From Embleya scabrispora DSM 41855 (lineage in GTDB: Bacteria; Actinomycetota; Actinomycetes; Streptomycetales; Streptomycetaceae), in NCBI RefSeq assembly GCF_000372745.1, contig NZ_KB889731.1:169-32542 (forward strand): DNA of 32,374 nucleotides, given 5' to 3'. Positions 16,021-24,799 of this stretch are shown in pieces. The notes below the pieces were generated by a model. The model did not search any database, was not told the DNA's origin, and saw only the letters and a program-made list of their open reading frames with translations. Every line of letters begins with the position of its first letter. Position 1 is the first letter of the stretch. The translations under genes were made by a program, and so were the position numbers.

Positions 16021-17337
16021 ATGACAACCCTCGCCAGACGGTCCGTGCTCGCCATCGCGGCGGCGGCCCTCGTCGCCGGCCCCGCGCTCGCCGGCTGTTC
16101 CACCACGAACACGAACGACGGCTCATCGGACGGCTCCGGCAAGGCGGGGACGAAGACGATCAGCTTCCTGACGTTCGAGACGCCCAACCTCACGGCGGCC
16201 TACTGGGACGCGGCGATCAAGCGCGTCACCGACCGGTACCCGGACATCAAGGTGAACAAGCTCGTCGCGCCCTCCGCCGACGGCCGCACCAATTACGCCA
16301 AGCAGTTGCGGCAGTCCGGGCAGTTCCCGGACGTCATGGTCGGCGTCTCGCCGGCCGGGTTCGCCGAGGCCGGCGACCTGTACCCCTGGTCGCCGGAGGA
16401 GCTCAAGGACTTCGTGTTCCCCACGGCCAACCCGATCAGGGGCAAGTACTACCAGCTCCCGGCCAATACCCAGACCATCCCGCCCGTCTACTACAACAAG
16501 ACGATGTTCGCCGAGGCGGGCATCACCACGACACCGACGACCTGGGACGAAATGCTCGGCGCCTGCGCCAGGTTGAAGACCGCGGGCCACACGCCGTTCG
16601 TGGTCGGCGGAGGCAAGGACGGCTTCGCCTCCTCCATGATCCTCTCCGGCATCGTCAGCATCGACGTCTACGGCAGGACGCCGGACTGGATGACGCAGCG
16701 CCGGGCCGGCAAGGTCAAGTTCTCCGATCCGGACTTCACCGCGGCGCTGGCCAAGTTCGCCGATCTGGCGGACAAGGGCTACATCGCCAAGTCGGACGTC
16801 TCCCGCGACTACGCCGGCACCGAACAGGCGTTCCTCGACGGCAAAGGCGCGATGTACCCGATGGGCAACTGGTTCGCCGCGAGCGCCGACGCCAAGCACC
16901 GCCAAGACATCGGGGTCTTCAACCTCCCGAGCCCCGACGGCCGACCGATCGTCCCCGCCTACACCGGTGGCGGCATCGTCGTCAGCTCGAAGGCCGCCAA
17001 CCTCGACGCGGCCAAACGCTTCGCCCTCGCCTTCCAACTCGACAAGACCCAACTGGACGACTCGGTCAAGGCCGACGGCCTGATCCCCGCCGTCAAGGGC
17101 TACACCCCGCCGGCGGACACCGGCCCCGTCTTCAACGCCGGCTACGCCCTGTACCAACAGGCGGTCTCGAACAGCACCGTCGTGCACGCCTTCCGCTGGG
17201 AAACGGCCGACGACGGCCTGCTGCCGGGCATGACCGACAAGGTCGACGCCGCAGCCCAGGACCTGATCACCGGACGGAAGTCACCCGCACAGGCCGCCAA
17301 GTACCTGGACGACGAATGGGCCAAGGCGGCGAGCTGA
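16021..17337 (+). CDS. ABC transporter sugar-binding lipoprotein
   Basis: The 438-residue extracellular solute-binding protein (family 1) has GGAAGGAC before ATG 16021. A lipoprotein signal peptide with a twin Arg (ARRS) and lipobox LAGC (Cys26) anchors it to the outside of the membrane. The mature protein begins with a Ser/Asn/Gly linker, then TISFLTFETPNLTAAYWDAA and FPDVMVGVSPAGF. Hallmarks of sugar-binding proteins include PVYYNKTMFAEAG, FLDGKGAMYPMGNWFAA and ALAFQLDKTQ. It is first in the operon binding protein, permease, permease, secreted enzyme. Alpha-galactoside or related oligosaccharide specificity is inferred from the divergent GH36 enzyme. Confidence 0.93.
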   Translation: MTTLARRSVLAIAAAALVAGPALAGCSTTNTNDGSSDGSGKAGTKTISFLTFETPNLTAAYWDAAIKRVTDRYPDIKVNKLVAPSADGRTNYAKQLRQSGQFPDVMVGVSPAGFAEAGDLYPWSPEELKDFVFPTANPIRGKYYQLPANTQTIPPVYYNKTMFAEAGITTTPTTWDEMLGACARLKTAGHTPFVVGGGKDGFASSMILSGIVSIDVYGRTPDWMTQRRAGKVKFSDPDFTAALAKFADLADKGYIAKSDVSRDYAGTEQAFLDGKGAMYPMGNWFAASADAKHRQDIGVFNLPSPDGRPIVPAYTGGGIVVSSKAANLDAAKRFALAFQLDKTQLDDSVKADGLIPAVKGYTPPADTGPVFNAGYALYQQAVSNSTVVHAFRWETADDGLLPGMTDKVDAAAQDLITGRKSPAQAAKYLDDEWAKAAS

Positions 17338-17338
17338 A

Positions 17339-18328
17339 TTGACTCCGCACACACAGACAAGGCGTGGCTCGCCGGCTGCCCGTGTACCCCAGGGCCCCAC
17401 GACGTCCACCCGGCCGCGAGAGCGGACCGCGGCGCCCAGACGCCGGATCGCGGCCCTTCGCTCCGGGCTCGCGCACTTCGCGGTCTTCGGTGCCCCCGGC
17501 ATCCTGATCTATGCGTGGTTGGTCCTGGTGCCGATCGCACTGAGCGTCCACTACAGCCTGACCAACGCCAACCCGTTCAATCCGCCGCGCCGTTGGGTGG
17601 GCCTGCACAACTACCGGATGCTGCTGCACGACGAACAGTTCCACACCGCACTGCGGGTCACGGTGGTCCTCACGCTGATCGTGGTCGTCGTCCCCAACGT
17701 CGCGGGCCTGCTGATCGCGTTGCTCCTCGACAAACGCGGCCGGTTCTACAACGCCATGCGCAGCGTGTTCTTCACCCCGATGATCCTCAGCTCCGTGGTC
17801 GTCAGCGTCATCTGGACCCGTCTCCTCGACGTCGACGGACCCCTCAACCGGGCACTTCGAGAACTCGGCGTCCGGCACCCCCCGGCCTGGCTCTCCGACC
17901 CCGACCTGGCGCTGTACTCGGTGGCGTCCGTCATCTCCTGGCAGATGCTCGGCTTCTGCGTCGTGGTCTACCTGGCGGGGCTGCAGAGTGTGCCCGGCGA
18001 ACTGCACGAGGCCGCCGCCATCGACGGCGCCGGCCCCGTCCGCCGGTTCCGCGCGGTGACCTGGCCCCTGCTCGCCCCCGCGGTGACCATCAACACCGTC
18101 GTCCTGCTGATCTCCGCGTTCAAGACCTACGACCACATCAAGGTCATCACCAACGGCGGCCCGGGAGCCGGGACCACGGCGACCCTCGCCTTCGACGTGC
18201 TGGCCACCGGGTTCGACTCCAACCACATCGGCTACGCCTCCGCCATGGCCGTCGTCATGCTGGCGATCGCCTGCCTGGCGACCGCGATCGCCCTTCGGAT
18301 CCTGCGAGCGAGGGAGATCGACCTGTGA
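17339..18328 (+). CDS. ABC sugar transporter permease (MalF type)
   Basis: This 329-residue inner-membrane permease begins at TTG 17339, one base after the binding-protein stop. The preceding AAGGCGGCGAG could serve as ribosome site, and a later GTG near 17380 is possible. After an Arg/Pro-rich cytoplasmic leader of about 45 residues there are six hydrophobic helices, the first at GAPGILIYAWLVLVPIALSV. The EAA loop HEAAAIDGAG (about residue 224), the contact for the ATPase, is followed by FRAVTWPLLAPA. Its stop overlaps the next start by GTGA. It forms the membrane channel with the second permease. Confidence 0.93.
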   Translation: MTPHTQTRRGSPAARVPQGPTTSTRPRERTAAPRRRIAALRSGLAHFAVFGAPGILIYAWLVLVPIALSVHYSLTNANPFNPPRRWVGLHNYRMLLHDEQFHTALRVTVVLTLIVVVVPNVAGLLIALLLDKRGRFYNAMRSVFFTPMILSSVVVSVIWTRLLDVDGPLNRALRELGVRHPPAWLSDPDLALYSVASVISWQMLGFCVVVYLAGLQSVPGELHEAAAIDGAGPVRRFRAVTWPLLAPAVTINTVVLLISAFKTYDHIKVITNGGPGAGTTATLAFDVLATGFDSNHIGYASAMAVVMLAIACLATAIALRILRAREIDL

Positions 18329-19152
18329 GCACACGAACACCCTGGCTGCGCCCCTTGGTGGCGCTGTGCGTCGGCGCCTTGTTCTTCGTGCCGCTGTATC
18401 TGGTCCTGGCCAACACCTTCAAGCAGAGCGACGAGATCCCCGGCCACCCGACGTCGCCACCCTGGCCCCCCACGCTGGACAACCTCGAGGCCGTGCTGAC
18501 CAGGCCGGACCACCTGTTCTGGGTCAGCCTCACCAACAGCGTCCTGATCACCACCGTCTCGGTGGTGGTCCTCACCGTGCTGTCCGCCATGCTCGGGCAC
18601 TACCTGGCCCGCAGCAGGAGCGGCTGGGCGAAAGGAATCACGCTCGCCCTGCTGACCGGACTCATGATCCCCGCCCAGGTCATCCTCATCCCGGTCACCG
18701 ACGTCCTCAAGGCCGCCCACCTGATGGCCACCGTGCAAGGACTCGTGCTGTTCAACGTCGCCTACTACGTGCCCTTCGGCGTGTTCGTCTTCATGGGCTT
18801 CGTCCGGAGCATCCCCATCGAACTCGAGGAAGCCGCCCGCGTCGACGGCGCCGGCCGCCTCCAGATCTTCTGGCGCGTGGTGTTCCCGCTGCTCCGGCCC
18901 GCGAGCGCCAGCGTCATGATCTTCCTCGGCGTGTGGATCTGGAACGACTTCATCGACCCCCTGGTCATCCTCGGACCCGGACGCGGCACCACCGTGACCA
19001 CCGGCATCTACCGCTCCATCGGCCAGTACCAGACCGACTTCGGCTCGCTCTTCGCCCTGATGTTCCTGGCCACGCTGCCCGTGCTCGGGTTCTACCTCGC
19101 CCTGCAAAAGCACTTCATCAAGGGCCTGACCGGCGGCGCCACCAAAGGCTGA
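18325..19152 (+). CDS. ABC sugar transporter permease (MalG type)
   Basis: This is a 275-residue permease. GTG 18325 overlaps the previous stop and has AGGGAG just upstream. Helices begin with LRPLVALCVGALFFVPLYLVL. The binding-protein-dependent transport domain includes SLTNSVLITTVSVVVLTVLS and the EAA motif EEAARVDGAG at about residue 168. The end LQKHFIKGLTGGATKG is the classic MalG-like C-terminus. No ATPase gene follows, so a shared ATPase such as MsiK, which serves several sugar importers in Streptomyces, is expected from elsewhere. A decayed echo of this gene's last 55 codons lies at 19330-19497. Confidence 0.94.
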   Translation: MSTRTPWLRPLVALCVGALFFVPLYLVLANTFKQSDEIPGHPTSPPWPPTLDNLEAVLTRPDHLFWVSLTNSVLITTVSVVVLTVLSAMLGHYLARSRSGWAKGITLALLTGLMIPAQVILIPVTDVLKAAHLMATVQGLVLFNVAYYVPFGVFVFMGFVRSIPIELEEAARVDGAGRLQIFWRVVFPLLRPASASVMIFLGVWIWNDFIDPLVILGPGRGTTVTTGIYRSIGQYQTDFGSLFALMFLATLPVLGFYLALQKHFIKGLTGGATKG

Positions 19153-19159
19153 TCCACCA

Positions 19160-19500
19160 AGACCCCAAGACCGACAACACCGCGGCGGCGGCCGACTTCG
19201 CGAAGACGGCAGGGATGGATTGCGTCTACGGGCGGTTGCGTGACGCCGAGCCTGGGCTCACCTTCGAGACCCCCAACCCCACCGCCGCGTACCGACCCCG
19301 CTGCTCGTCCCGGGAGCCGGGAGCCGGGAGCCGGGAACACGGTGACCGTCGGGATCTTCCGTTCCATCGGCCCCTACCGGCAGAACTTCGGGGCGGTGTT
19401 CGCATTCATGCCACCGGCCACAGTGCCCGTCCCGGCCTTCCACCCGGCGTTCCAGAAGCACTTCGTCCGTGGCCTGACCGGGGGCCACGAAGGGATGACC
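19160..19500 (+). pseudogene. Composite fossil: degraded pieces of hydrolase, binding protein and permease
   Basis: Three short stretches resemble neighbouring genes. 19168-19230 (TDNTAAAADFAKTAGMD) resembles the secreted hydrolase at 20530-20593 (TDNIPAAARFAKAAGMD). 19254-19296 (LTFETPNPTAAY) resembles the binding protein at 16160-16205 (LTFETPNLTAAY). 19330-19497 (TVTVGIFRSIGPY to KHFVRGLTGGHEG) resembles the permease end at 18985-19150. The pieces are shrunken and joined out of gene order; four 7-bp repeats mark one junction. It reads as the residue of an old duplicated copy of this locus. Confidence 0.7.
19310..19337. repeat. Four tandem 7-bp CCGGGAG units
   Basis: CCGGGAG is repeated at 19310, 19317 and 19324, with a last copy CCGGGAA at 19331. 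It lies exactly where the fossil binding-protein piece gives way to the fossil permease piece, suggesting slippage at a deletion junction. Confidence 0.7.
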
Positions 19501-19555
19501 GGCACGAGCGGCCGGTGCAGCGCAGTTTTCGTCGACAGATGACAGGAGCACCATC

Positions 19556-22012
19556 ATGCGGTTCTCGAAAGTCATACTCAGACCCCAACCCACCCACAGG
19601 AGACCCGAACGGCGTCGGCGCACGGCCGGTGCGGTGGCAGTCGCAGTACTGACCGCCGGCGTCCTGCCCGCGGTCGGCGCACAGCCGGCGCACGCAGGGC
19701 CCGACAAAACGACTCCGTCGATCGACATCCGGGCCGGCTACCTGGACATCCGGCTCGACAGCGCAGGGACGGTCGTTGGCCTGGAGGACATCAGGACCGG
19801 CGTCGACTACATCGCGCCCGGTCGTGCGGCATCACTTGTCAGCCTGGTCGTCGACGGCAAGCAGGAACGGCCGACCACAGTTGACCGTTCCGGCCCCGGC
19901 GGCCGGATGCTCACGTTCCGGAACAAGGCGGAGCACTGGAAGATCCAGGTGAAGCTGGTCGACAAGCGCGGCTACACCACGTTCGAGGCGGTCGCCGTCG
20001 ACGCACCGAAGGACGTCGATGTGCAGACCCTGCTCTGGGGCCCACTGGCCACGTCGATCTCCCGGACGGTCGGCACATCGGCGGGCGTGGTCCGCGACGG
20101 CGATTTCGCCATCGGGCTCCATCCGCTGACCGACCGTACCGAAGGCGCCTGGCCGCAGGAGGACCAGGACACGGGCTGGGAGAGCGAAGTCGACCACGAC
20201 CCGGACCACGTGAGCGTGGGTTCCCTGGAGGAGTGGAGCACGGCAGGCGTGACCCCCTGGGGTTCCGTACTGCGCGCCTTCACCTTCGACTACACCAAGG
20301 AACGCCAACGCAAGGTACGCGGTTACCCGATCCCGGTCGGGCCGCTGCCCGGTCGGGAGGGCAAGATCGCCGGCTCCAAGATGGCGCTGTTCGGAGCCTC
20401 GCCCGAGGCGACGCCGACGATCCTGTCCAACATCGCGGCGGGCGAGAGTCTGCCCTACCCAAGACTGAACGGTCAGTGGCAGAAGGCATCCCAGGCGAGC
20501 AGCCAGTCATGGCTGGTGCTCGGCGACCTGCAGACCGACAACATTCCGGCGGCGGCCCGATTCGCCAAGGCAGCCGGCATGGACCGCATCTACTCACTCA
20601 CCACCAACTACGGCCCATGGGAGTCGAGCGGCCACTACCGGTTCGACTCGAGCCTGGGCGGGAGCGACGCCGGCGCCGCGGCAGCGGTGGACATCGCCAA
20701 GGCCAACGGCGTACAGCTTGGCGTACACACCCTGTCGGACTTCATCGGCACCGGCGACGAGCCCTACGACTGGGCCTTGATCCCGCGAGACCCCTACGTC
20801 GCGGCACCCGCCGACAACCGGCTCGTGACGGGGGGCACCGCCTCGCTCAGCCGTCCGCTGACGGCCGGCGACACGACCGTGTACCTCGACTCCGGCGCGC
20901 TGCTTGCCGACGGAGTGCACTACGGCTACTTGCGTATCGGGGACGAATTCGTCAGCTACGGAGCGGCCGAGCAGGTCGGGAACGAGTGGAAGCTGAACGG
21001 CGTGCAGCGCGCGCGATGGGGATCGGTCGCGGTCTCGCACGCTGCGGGCGACCGCACCGCCCGAGTCGTGGCCAACAGCTACGGCGGCGCACTCGGTAAC
21101 CATGCCATCCTCGGCGAGATCGGCGACAGGCTGACCACCGCGTGGAACAACACCGGCATCACGGGTATGTCGTGGGACGGCCTGGAGTCGGCATCGGACT
21201 CCGGCTGGGGCGCCTACGGCATGGCTCACCTCGTGAACAGCACGTTCCGGCGAATCAATGCCCAGGACGGCTTCATCTCCGAAACCAGCCGCATGACCTC
21301 GAACACCTGGGACGCGCTGACCCGGGCCAGCTGGGGTGAAGTCGGCAGCACCTCGATGGATCAGGTGTTCAAGAACAACACGTACCTCCAGGCGAACTTC
21401 CTCCCCGGGATGCTCGGCTGGATCAGCCTCAAGGGCTCGGACAGTCTGCTCACCATGGAGTGGAAGCTGGCCCGGGGCGCTGCTCTGAACGCCGGGGCAG
21501 GTTTCCAGACCTCGGTCTCCAGTCTGATGTCGGGCGGGGAGAACACCACGCGGCTTCTCGAGGCCATCCGGCAATGGGAGACGGCACGAAACCTGGGTGC
21601 GTTCACCGCGCAGCAGCGGGCGCAGTTCCGCGACCTGACGACGAACTGGCACCTGACCGTGGTCGAGCCGGGCAAGCGATGGTCTTTGCAGCAGCTGGAC
21701 ACCGACGGCAAGCCGGTCGGCGCCCCCCAGGCCGTCGTCGCTCCGACCCCGCAACTCGACGCCGGACCGATGCCCGCGGCGGCCAAGGGACACCTGTACG
21801 AGGCCACCGTCAAGACCAACACGCCGGCGACCACGCGATACGCGGTCACCTCCGGAGTTCTGCCCGCGGGTCTCGTGCTCAACGCCGACACCGGCGGGAT
21901 CGTCGGAACCCCGGTCACCCCGGGAACGGCGCGGTTCACGATCACGGCATACCAGAGCTCCGGCCAACCGCGGGCCCAGCGCGACTACAAGATCGACGTC
22001 ACCAATCACTGA
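19556..22012 (+). CDS. Large secreted putative glycoside hydrolase with C-terminal putative-Ig domain
   Basis: The protein is 818 residues, with AGGAG at good spacing before ATG 19556. The N-terminus is a basic signal peptide (RRRRTAGAVAVAVLTAGVLPA) cleaved near AHA-G. About 300 residues look beta-rich. A probable barrel follows with IPAAARFAKAAGMDRIYSL, NYGPWESSGHYRFD and GVQLGVHTLSDFIG. Acidic residues in barrel-like positions are D541/E544 (MSWDGLES) and E576 (ISETSR), candidates for catalysis. Residues about 757-818 match a putative-Ig (He_PIG) domain (LPAGLVLNADTGGIVGTPV). I cannot assign a CAZy family. As last gene of the transporter operon it probably releases the imported sugar outside the cell. 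The hydrolase fold is inference; export and operon membership are clear. Confidence 0.8.
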   Translation: MRFSKVILRPQPTHRRPERRRRTAGAVAVAVLTAGVLPAVGAQPAHAGPDKTTPSIDIRAGYLDIRLDSAGTVVGLEDIRTGVDYIAPGRAASLVSLVVDGKQERPTTVDRSGPGGRMLTFRNKAEHWKIQVKLVDKRGYTTFEAVAVDAPKDVDVQTLLWGPLATSISRTVGTSAGVVRDGDFAIGLHPLTDRTEGAWPQEDQDTGWESEVDHDPDHVSVGSLEEWSTAGVTPWGSVLRAFTFDYTKERQRKVRGYPIPVGPLPGREGKIAGSKMALFGASPEATPTILSNIAAGESLPYPRLNGQWQKASQASSQSWLVLGDLQTDNIPAAARFAKAAGMDRIYSLTTNYGPWESSGHYRFDSSLGGSDAGAAAAVDIAKANGVQLGVHTLSDFIGTGDEPYDWALIPRDPYVAAPADNRLVTGGTASLSRPLTAGDTTVYLDSGALLADGVHYGYLRIGDEFVSYGAAEQVGNEWKLNGVQRARWGSVAVSHAAGDRTARVVANSYGGALGNHAILGEIGDRLTTAWNNTGITGMSWDGLESASDSGWGAYGMAHLVNSTFRRINAQDGFISETSRMTSNTWDALTRASWGEVGSTSMDQVFKNNTYLQANFLPGMLGWISLKGSDSLLTMEWKLARGAALNAGAGFQTSVSSLMSGGENTTRLLEAIRQWETARNLGAFTAQQRAQFRDLTTNWHLTVVEPGKRWSLQQLDTDGKPVGAPQAVVAPTPQLDAGPMPAAAKGHLYEATVKTNTPATTRYAVTSGVLPAGLVLNADTGGIVGTPVTPGTARFTITAYQSSGQPRAQRDYKIDVTNH

Positions 22013-22027
22013 GGTTTCCGAGTCCGA

Positions 22028-22042
22028 TTGACAGTGTGTCAA
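22028..22042. repeat. Short palindrome TTGACA-GTG-TGTCAA
   Basis: Perfect 6-bp arms flank a 3-base centre, 15 bases after the hydrolase stop and 35 bases before the IS630-like remnant. It could be an insertion-sequence end or a protein-binding site. Confidence 0.35.
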
Positions 22043-22076
22043 ATGGGGGCATACCCGTTGTACGGGGACTTCGGGG

Positions 22077-22516
22077 ATGCCCCCGGCGGAGCGTGGGCGC
22101 CGGGAGAAGTTGCGGTTGCGGGCGGCTGGTTGGTTCGCGGAGGGTGTGTCGCAGGCGGAGGTGGCGCGTCGGTCGGGTGTGTCGCCGCAGCCGGTGTCGG
22201 TGTGGCATCGCGCGTGGGTGGACGGCGGGGCGGACGCGTTGCGCTCCGCGGGCCCGCCGGGTGCCCACCGGGGGGCGTCGGACGAGGGGTTCGCCGAGGT
22301 GGCGGCGGTGTTGGAGGCCGGTCCTGAGGCGGCCGGGTTCACCGGGCAGATCTGGACGCTCGCGCGGGTGGGGCGGGTGATCACGGGGGCACCGGCATCG
22401 CCCCTGGCCAACCTCGGCGCCGCACCCTCGACGAACTCATCGCCGTCGCCCGCCAATACATCCGACACCACCCCGCGCTCCTCAACGGATTCCTCGCAGC
22501 AACCGACCTGACATGA
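22077..22516 (+). pseudogene. IS630-like transposase remnant with internal deletion
   Basis: The first 100 codons from ATG 22077 are a typical IS630-type helix-turn-helix region. Recognisable pieces are FAEGVSQAEVARRSGVSP, VWHRAWVDGGADALRSAGPP and GFTGQIWTLARVGRVI. The sequence then jumps to the end of the transposase: SPLANLG, and one frame over RTLDELIAVARQYIRHHP and LLNGFLAATDLT, stopping at 22516. The DDE catalytic core is missing, so the copy is dead. Matching terminal repeats were not found by eye. Confidence 0.75.
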
Positions 22517-22545
22517 CAGACCAACGACAACCCGATCCGCAAAGA

Positions 22546-24636
22546 TCAGTAGGACGGGCCGGTGCCGGGAACCGCATCGAGCGCGTACACGTTCTTGTCT
22601 CCGCTGCCGATATACACCACCCCGCCCGCTACCACCGGGACCGAGCTGGTGGAGGCCCCGATGGAATAGGCCCACTTCTTTGCACCGGTGGCAGCGTCAA
22701 GCGCGTACACGTTCTTGTCATTGCTGGGGACATAGACGACTCCACCCACAACCGCCGGCGACTGCCAGACGATGCCTCCGGTGGTGTAGGCCCACTTCTT
22801 TGCACCGGTGGCGGCGTCGAGCGCGTACACGTTCTTGTCGGCGCTGCCGACGTACACCGCCCCGCCCACGACGACCGGCGAGGAGGCGACCTTGTCGCCG
22901 GTGGCGTAGGCCCACTTCTTGGTGCCGGTGGCCGCATCGAGCGCGTACACGTTCTTGTCGGCGCTGCCGACGTACACCACCCTGTCCACCACCACAGGCG
23001 ACGAGAAGACCTCGGCGCCTGTCGCGTAGGCCCACTTCTTGGTGCCGGTGGCCGCATCGAGCGCATACACGTTCATGTCGACGCTGCCGACGTACACCAC
23101 TCCGTCCGCCGCCGCCGGAACCGAGCTGATCTCGGCCCCGGTGGCATAGGCCCACTTCTTGGCACCCGTGGCTGCGTCCAGCGCGTACACGTTCTTGTTC
23201 CGGCAGCCGATGTACACCACCCCGTCGACCACGACAGGCGACGAGTCGACCTCGGCTCCTGTGGCGTAGCCCCACTTCTTGGTTCCTGTGGCGGCGTCGA
23301 GCGCGTACACGTTCTTGTCGCGGCTGCCGACGTACACCACTCCGTTCACCACCGCCGGCGAGGAGCCGACCACGTGACCGGTGGTGTAGGCCCACTTCTT
23401 GGTTCCGGTGGCGGCGTCGAGCGCGTACACGTTCTTGTCGTGGCTGCCGATGTACACCACCCCGTCCACCACCGCCGGCGAGGAGTCGACCTCGGCCCCG
23501 GTGGAGTAGGACCAGCGCACCGTGGTGTCGGTGCGGGCCACCGCGGGCGGGGACGACGGGACCTGGTCGCCGGCGGTGCGCGGCTCTCGCCGGTCGTCGG
23601 GCGAGTCGATCAGTTCGAGAACGCCGCTGATGCCCAGAGCGGTGACCGCGCCGCCGCCGACAAGCCACAGAAGGCGGCGGCGCGTGGGGGTCGGGGCTTT
23701 GGATGGGGTGCCGCCGTTGCCACTTCGCGGTGTGCCGCTCGCGGCGGGCTCCCGATCGAGGCCGATGGTCGGCGCGTCGCCGATCGGATTCGTTTCTCGG
23801 ACCATCCGCCGGGTCTCGGCAGCCGGGGCGAGGTCGACGGCGGCGCGCAGAAGTCGGTGTACCTCGTCGGCGGTGTCGGGTCGGTCCCGGGGGTCCTTGG
23901 CGAGCAACGCGAGGACGAGGTCGTCGAGTTCGGTGGGTACGCCGTGGCGGTGTTCGCCGGGTCTCGTGGGCGTCTTCCGCAGGTGGGCGTTCATCATCGA
24001 GACCGGGCCGCCGGCGTGGAACGGCACGTTGCCGGTGAGGAGTTCGTGCAGGACGCAGCCGAGCGAGTACAGGTCCGAGCGGGCATCCCCGGGCTGCTCG
24101 TCGAAGCGCTCGGGCGGCATGTAGGCGAGGGTGCCCATCACCTTGCTGGACCGGTTCGTGGACTCCACGAACCGGGCTATCCCGAAGTCCAGGATCTTGA
24201 CCTGGTCCTCGACGGTGAGCATCAGGTTCGCCGGCTTCAGGTCCCGATGGACGATCCCTGCGGTGTGCGCCCGGGCCAGCGCCGCGGCGGCCTGCGCCGC
24301 CCACCCCACAGCGGTGCCCACTGAAGGAGGCCCCTCCTTGTCGAGCACCGCGGCCAGGTCGCGGCCCTCGACGAACTCCATCACCAGGAACAGCGAACCG
24401 TCCCCCTCGTCCTGGCCGAGGTCGTACACGGTGACCACACCCGGGTGGTGCAGCGCCCCCGCCGTACGCGCCTCGCGGAAGAACAACGCGGCACCGGAGG
24501 CGTCGGCCTTCGCGTGCGGGAGCAGCTTGACCGCGACCCGCCGCTCGATCAGCCGGTCCCGCCCCTCCCAGACCTCCCCCATGCCGCCTCGCCCGACGAA
24601 CCGGACCAGCTCGTAGCGCCCCGCCAACACCCGCAC
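22546..24636 (-). CDS. Ser/Thr protein kinase with transmembrane helix and PQQ-type beta-propeller sensor
   Basis: The protein has 696 residues from GTG 24636, spaced 6 bases from GGGGG; TTG 24642 is an alternative. The kinase domain (about 6-265) has the glycine loop VGRGGMGEVW, Lys37 in VAVKLL, catalytic HRDLKPAN (Asp132), DFG (Asp150) and GTLAYMPPER, so it should be active. A Pro/Arg linker with TPTRRR leads to one membrane helix at about 319-340 (LLWLVGGGAVTALGI). An extracellular propeller of eight 40-residue PQQ-like blades follows, each containing NVYALDAATG and KKWAY. It is a PknD-like receptor kinase whose ligand is unknown. It stands alone, converging on the IS630 remnant. Confidence 0.93.
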   Translation of the reverse strand: MRVLAGRYELVRFVGRGGMGEVWEGRDRLIERRVAVKLLPHAKADASGAALFFREARTAGALHHPGVVTVYDLGQDEGDGSLFLVMEFVEGRDLAAVLDKEGPPSVGTAVGWAAQAAAALARAHTAGIVHRDLKPANLMLTVEDQVKILDFGIARFVESTNRSSKVMGTLAYMPPERFDEQPGDARSDLYSLGCVLHELLTGNVPFHAGGPVSMMNAHLRKTPTRPGEHRHGVPTELDDLVLALLAKDPRDRPDTADEVHRLLRAAVDLAPAAETRRMVRETNPIGDAPTIGLDREPAASGTPRSGNGGTPSKAPTPTRRRLLWLVGGGAVTALGISGVLELIDSPDDRREPRTAGDQVPSSPPAVARTDTTVRWSYSTGAEVDSSPAVVDGVVYIGSHDKNVYALDAATGTKKWAYTTGHVVGSSPAVVNGVVYVGSRDKNVYALDAATGTKKWGYATGAEVDSSPVVVDGVVYIGCRNKNVYALDAATGAKKWAYATGAEISSVPAAADGVVYVGSVDMNVYALDAATGTKKWAYATGAEVFSSPVVVDRVVYVGSADKNVYALDAATGTKKWAYATGDKVASSPVVVGGAVYVGSADKNVYALDAATGAKKWAYTTGGIVWQSPAVVGGVVYVPSNDKNVYALDAATGAKKWAYSIGASTSSVPVVAGGVVYIGSGDKNVYALDAVPGTGPSY
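22566..23525 (-). repeat. Eight 120-bp tandem repeats encoding propeller blades
   Basis: A motif containing GCGTACACGTTCTTGTC recurs with an exact period of 120 bases, near 22588, 22708, 22828, 22948, 23068, 23188, 23308 and 23428 (with single changes). Inner units are much closer to each other at DNA level than protein function requires, indicating recent duplication or gene conversion. Confidence 0.9.
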
Positions 24637-24799
24637 ACGCAACCCCCGTTGCCACGCCCAAAGCCGACCCGGACTCTCCGCTCGGGAATGGTACGACCCC
24701 GGTGAGCACCAAGGTCGCCTGATGCCGGCCGGGCCGGTGACACGCCCGCATTCCCCCAGGTCACGGTCCGGCTACGAGCGCCCCGAGCTATTGACCGGC

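Noticed and set aside
20594-22675. 693-codon minus-strand open frame
   Set aside because: Antisense to the secreted hydrolase and IS630 remnant, without recognisable domains.
22566-23525. Regular repeats as a possible CRISPR array
   Set aside because: The period is 120 bases and fully coding, with no short repeat-spacer pattern and no cas genes.
22513-24324. 603-codon plus-strand frame with regular HVLV-AAD-VHH repeats
   Set aside because: Its repeats are the antisense image of the 120-bp kinase propeller repeats; the kinase motifs on the minus strand are decisive.
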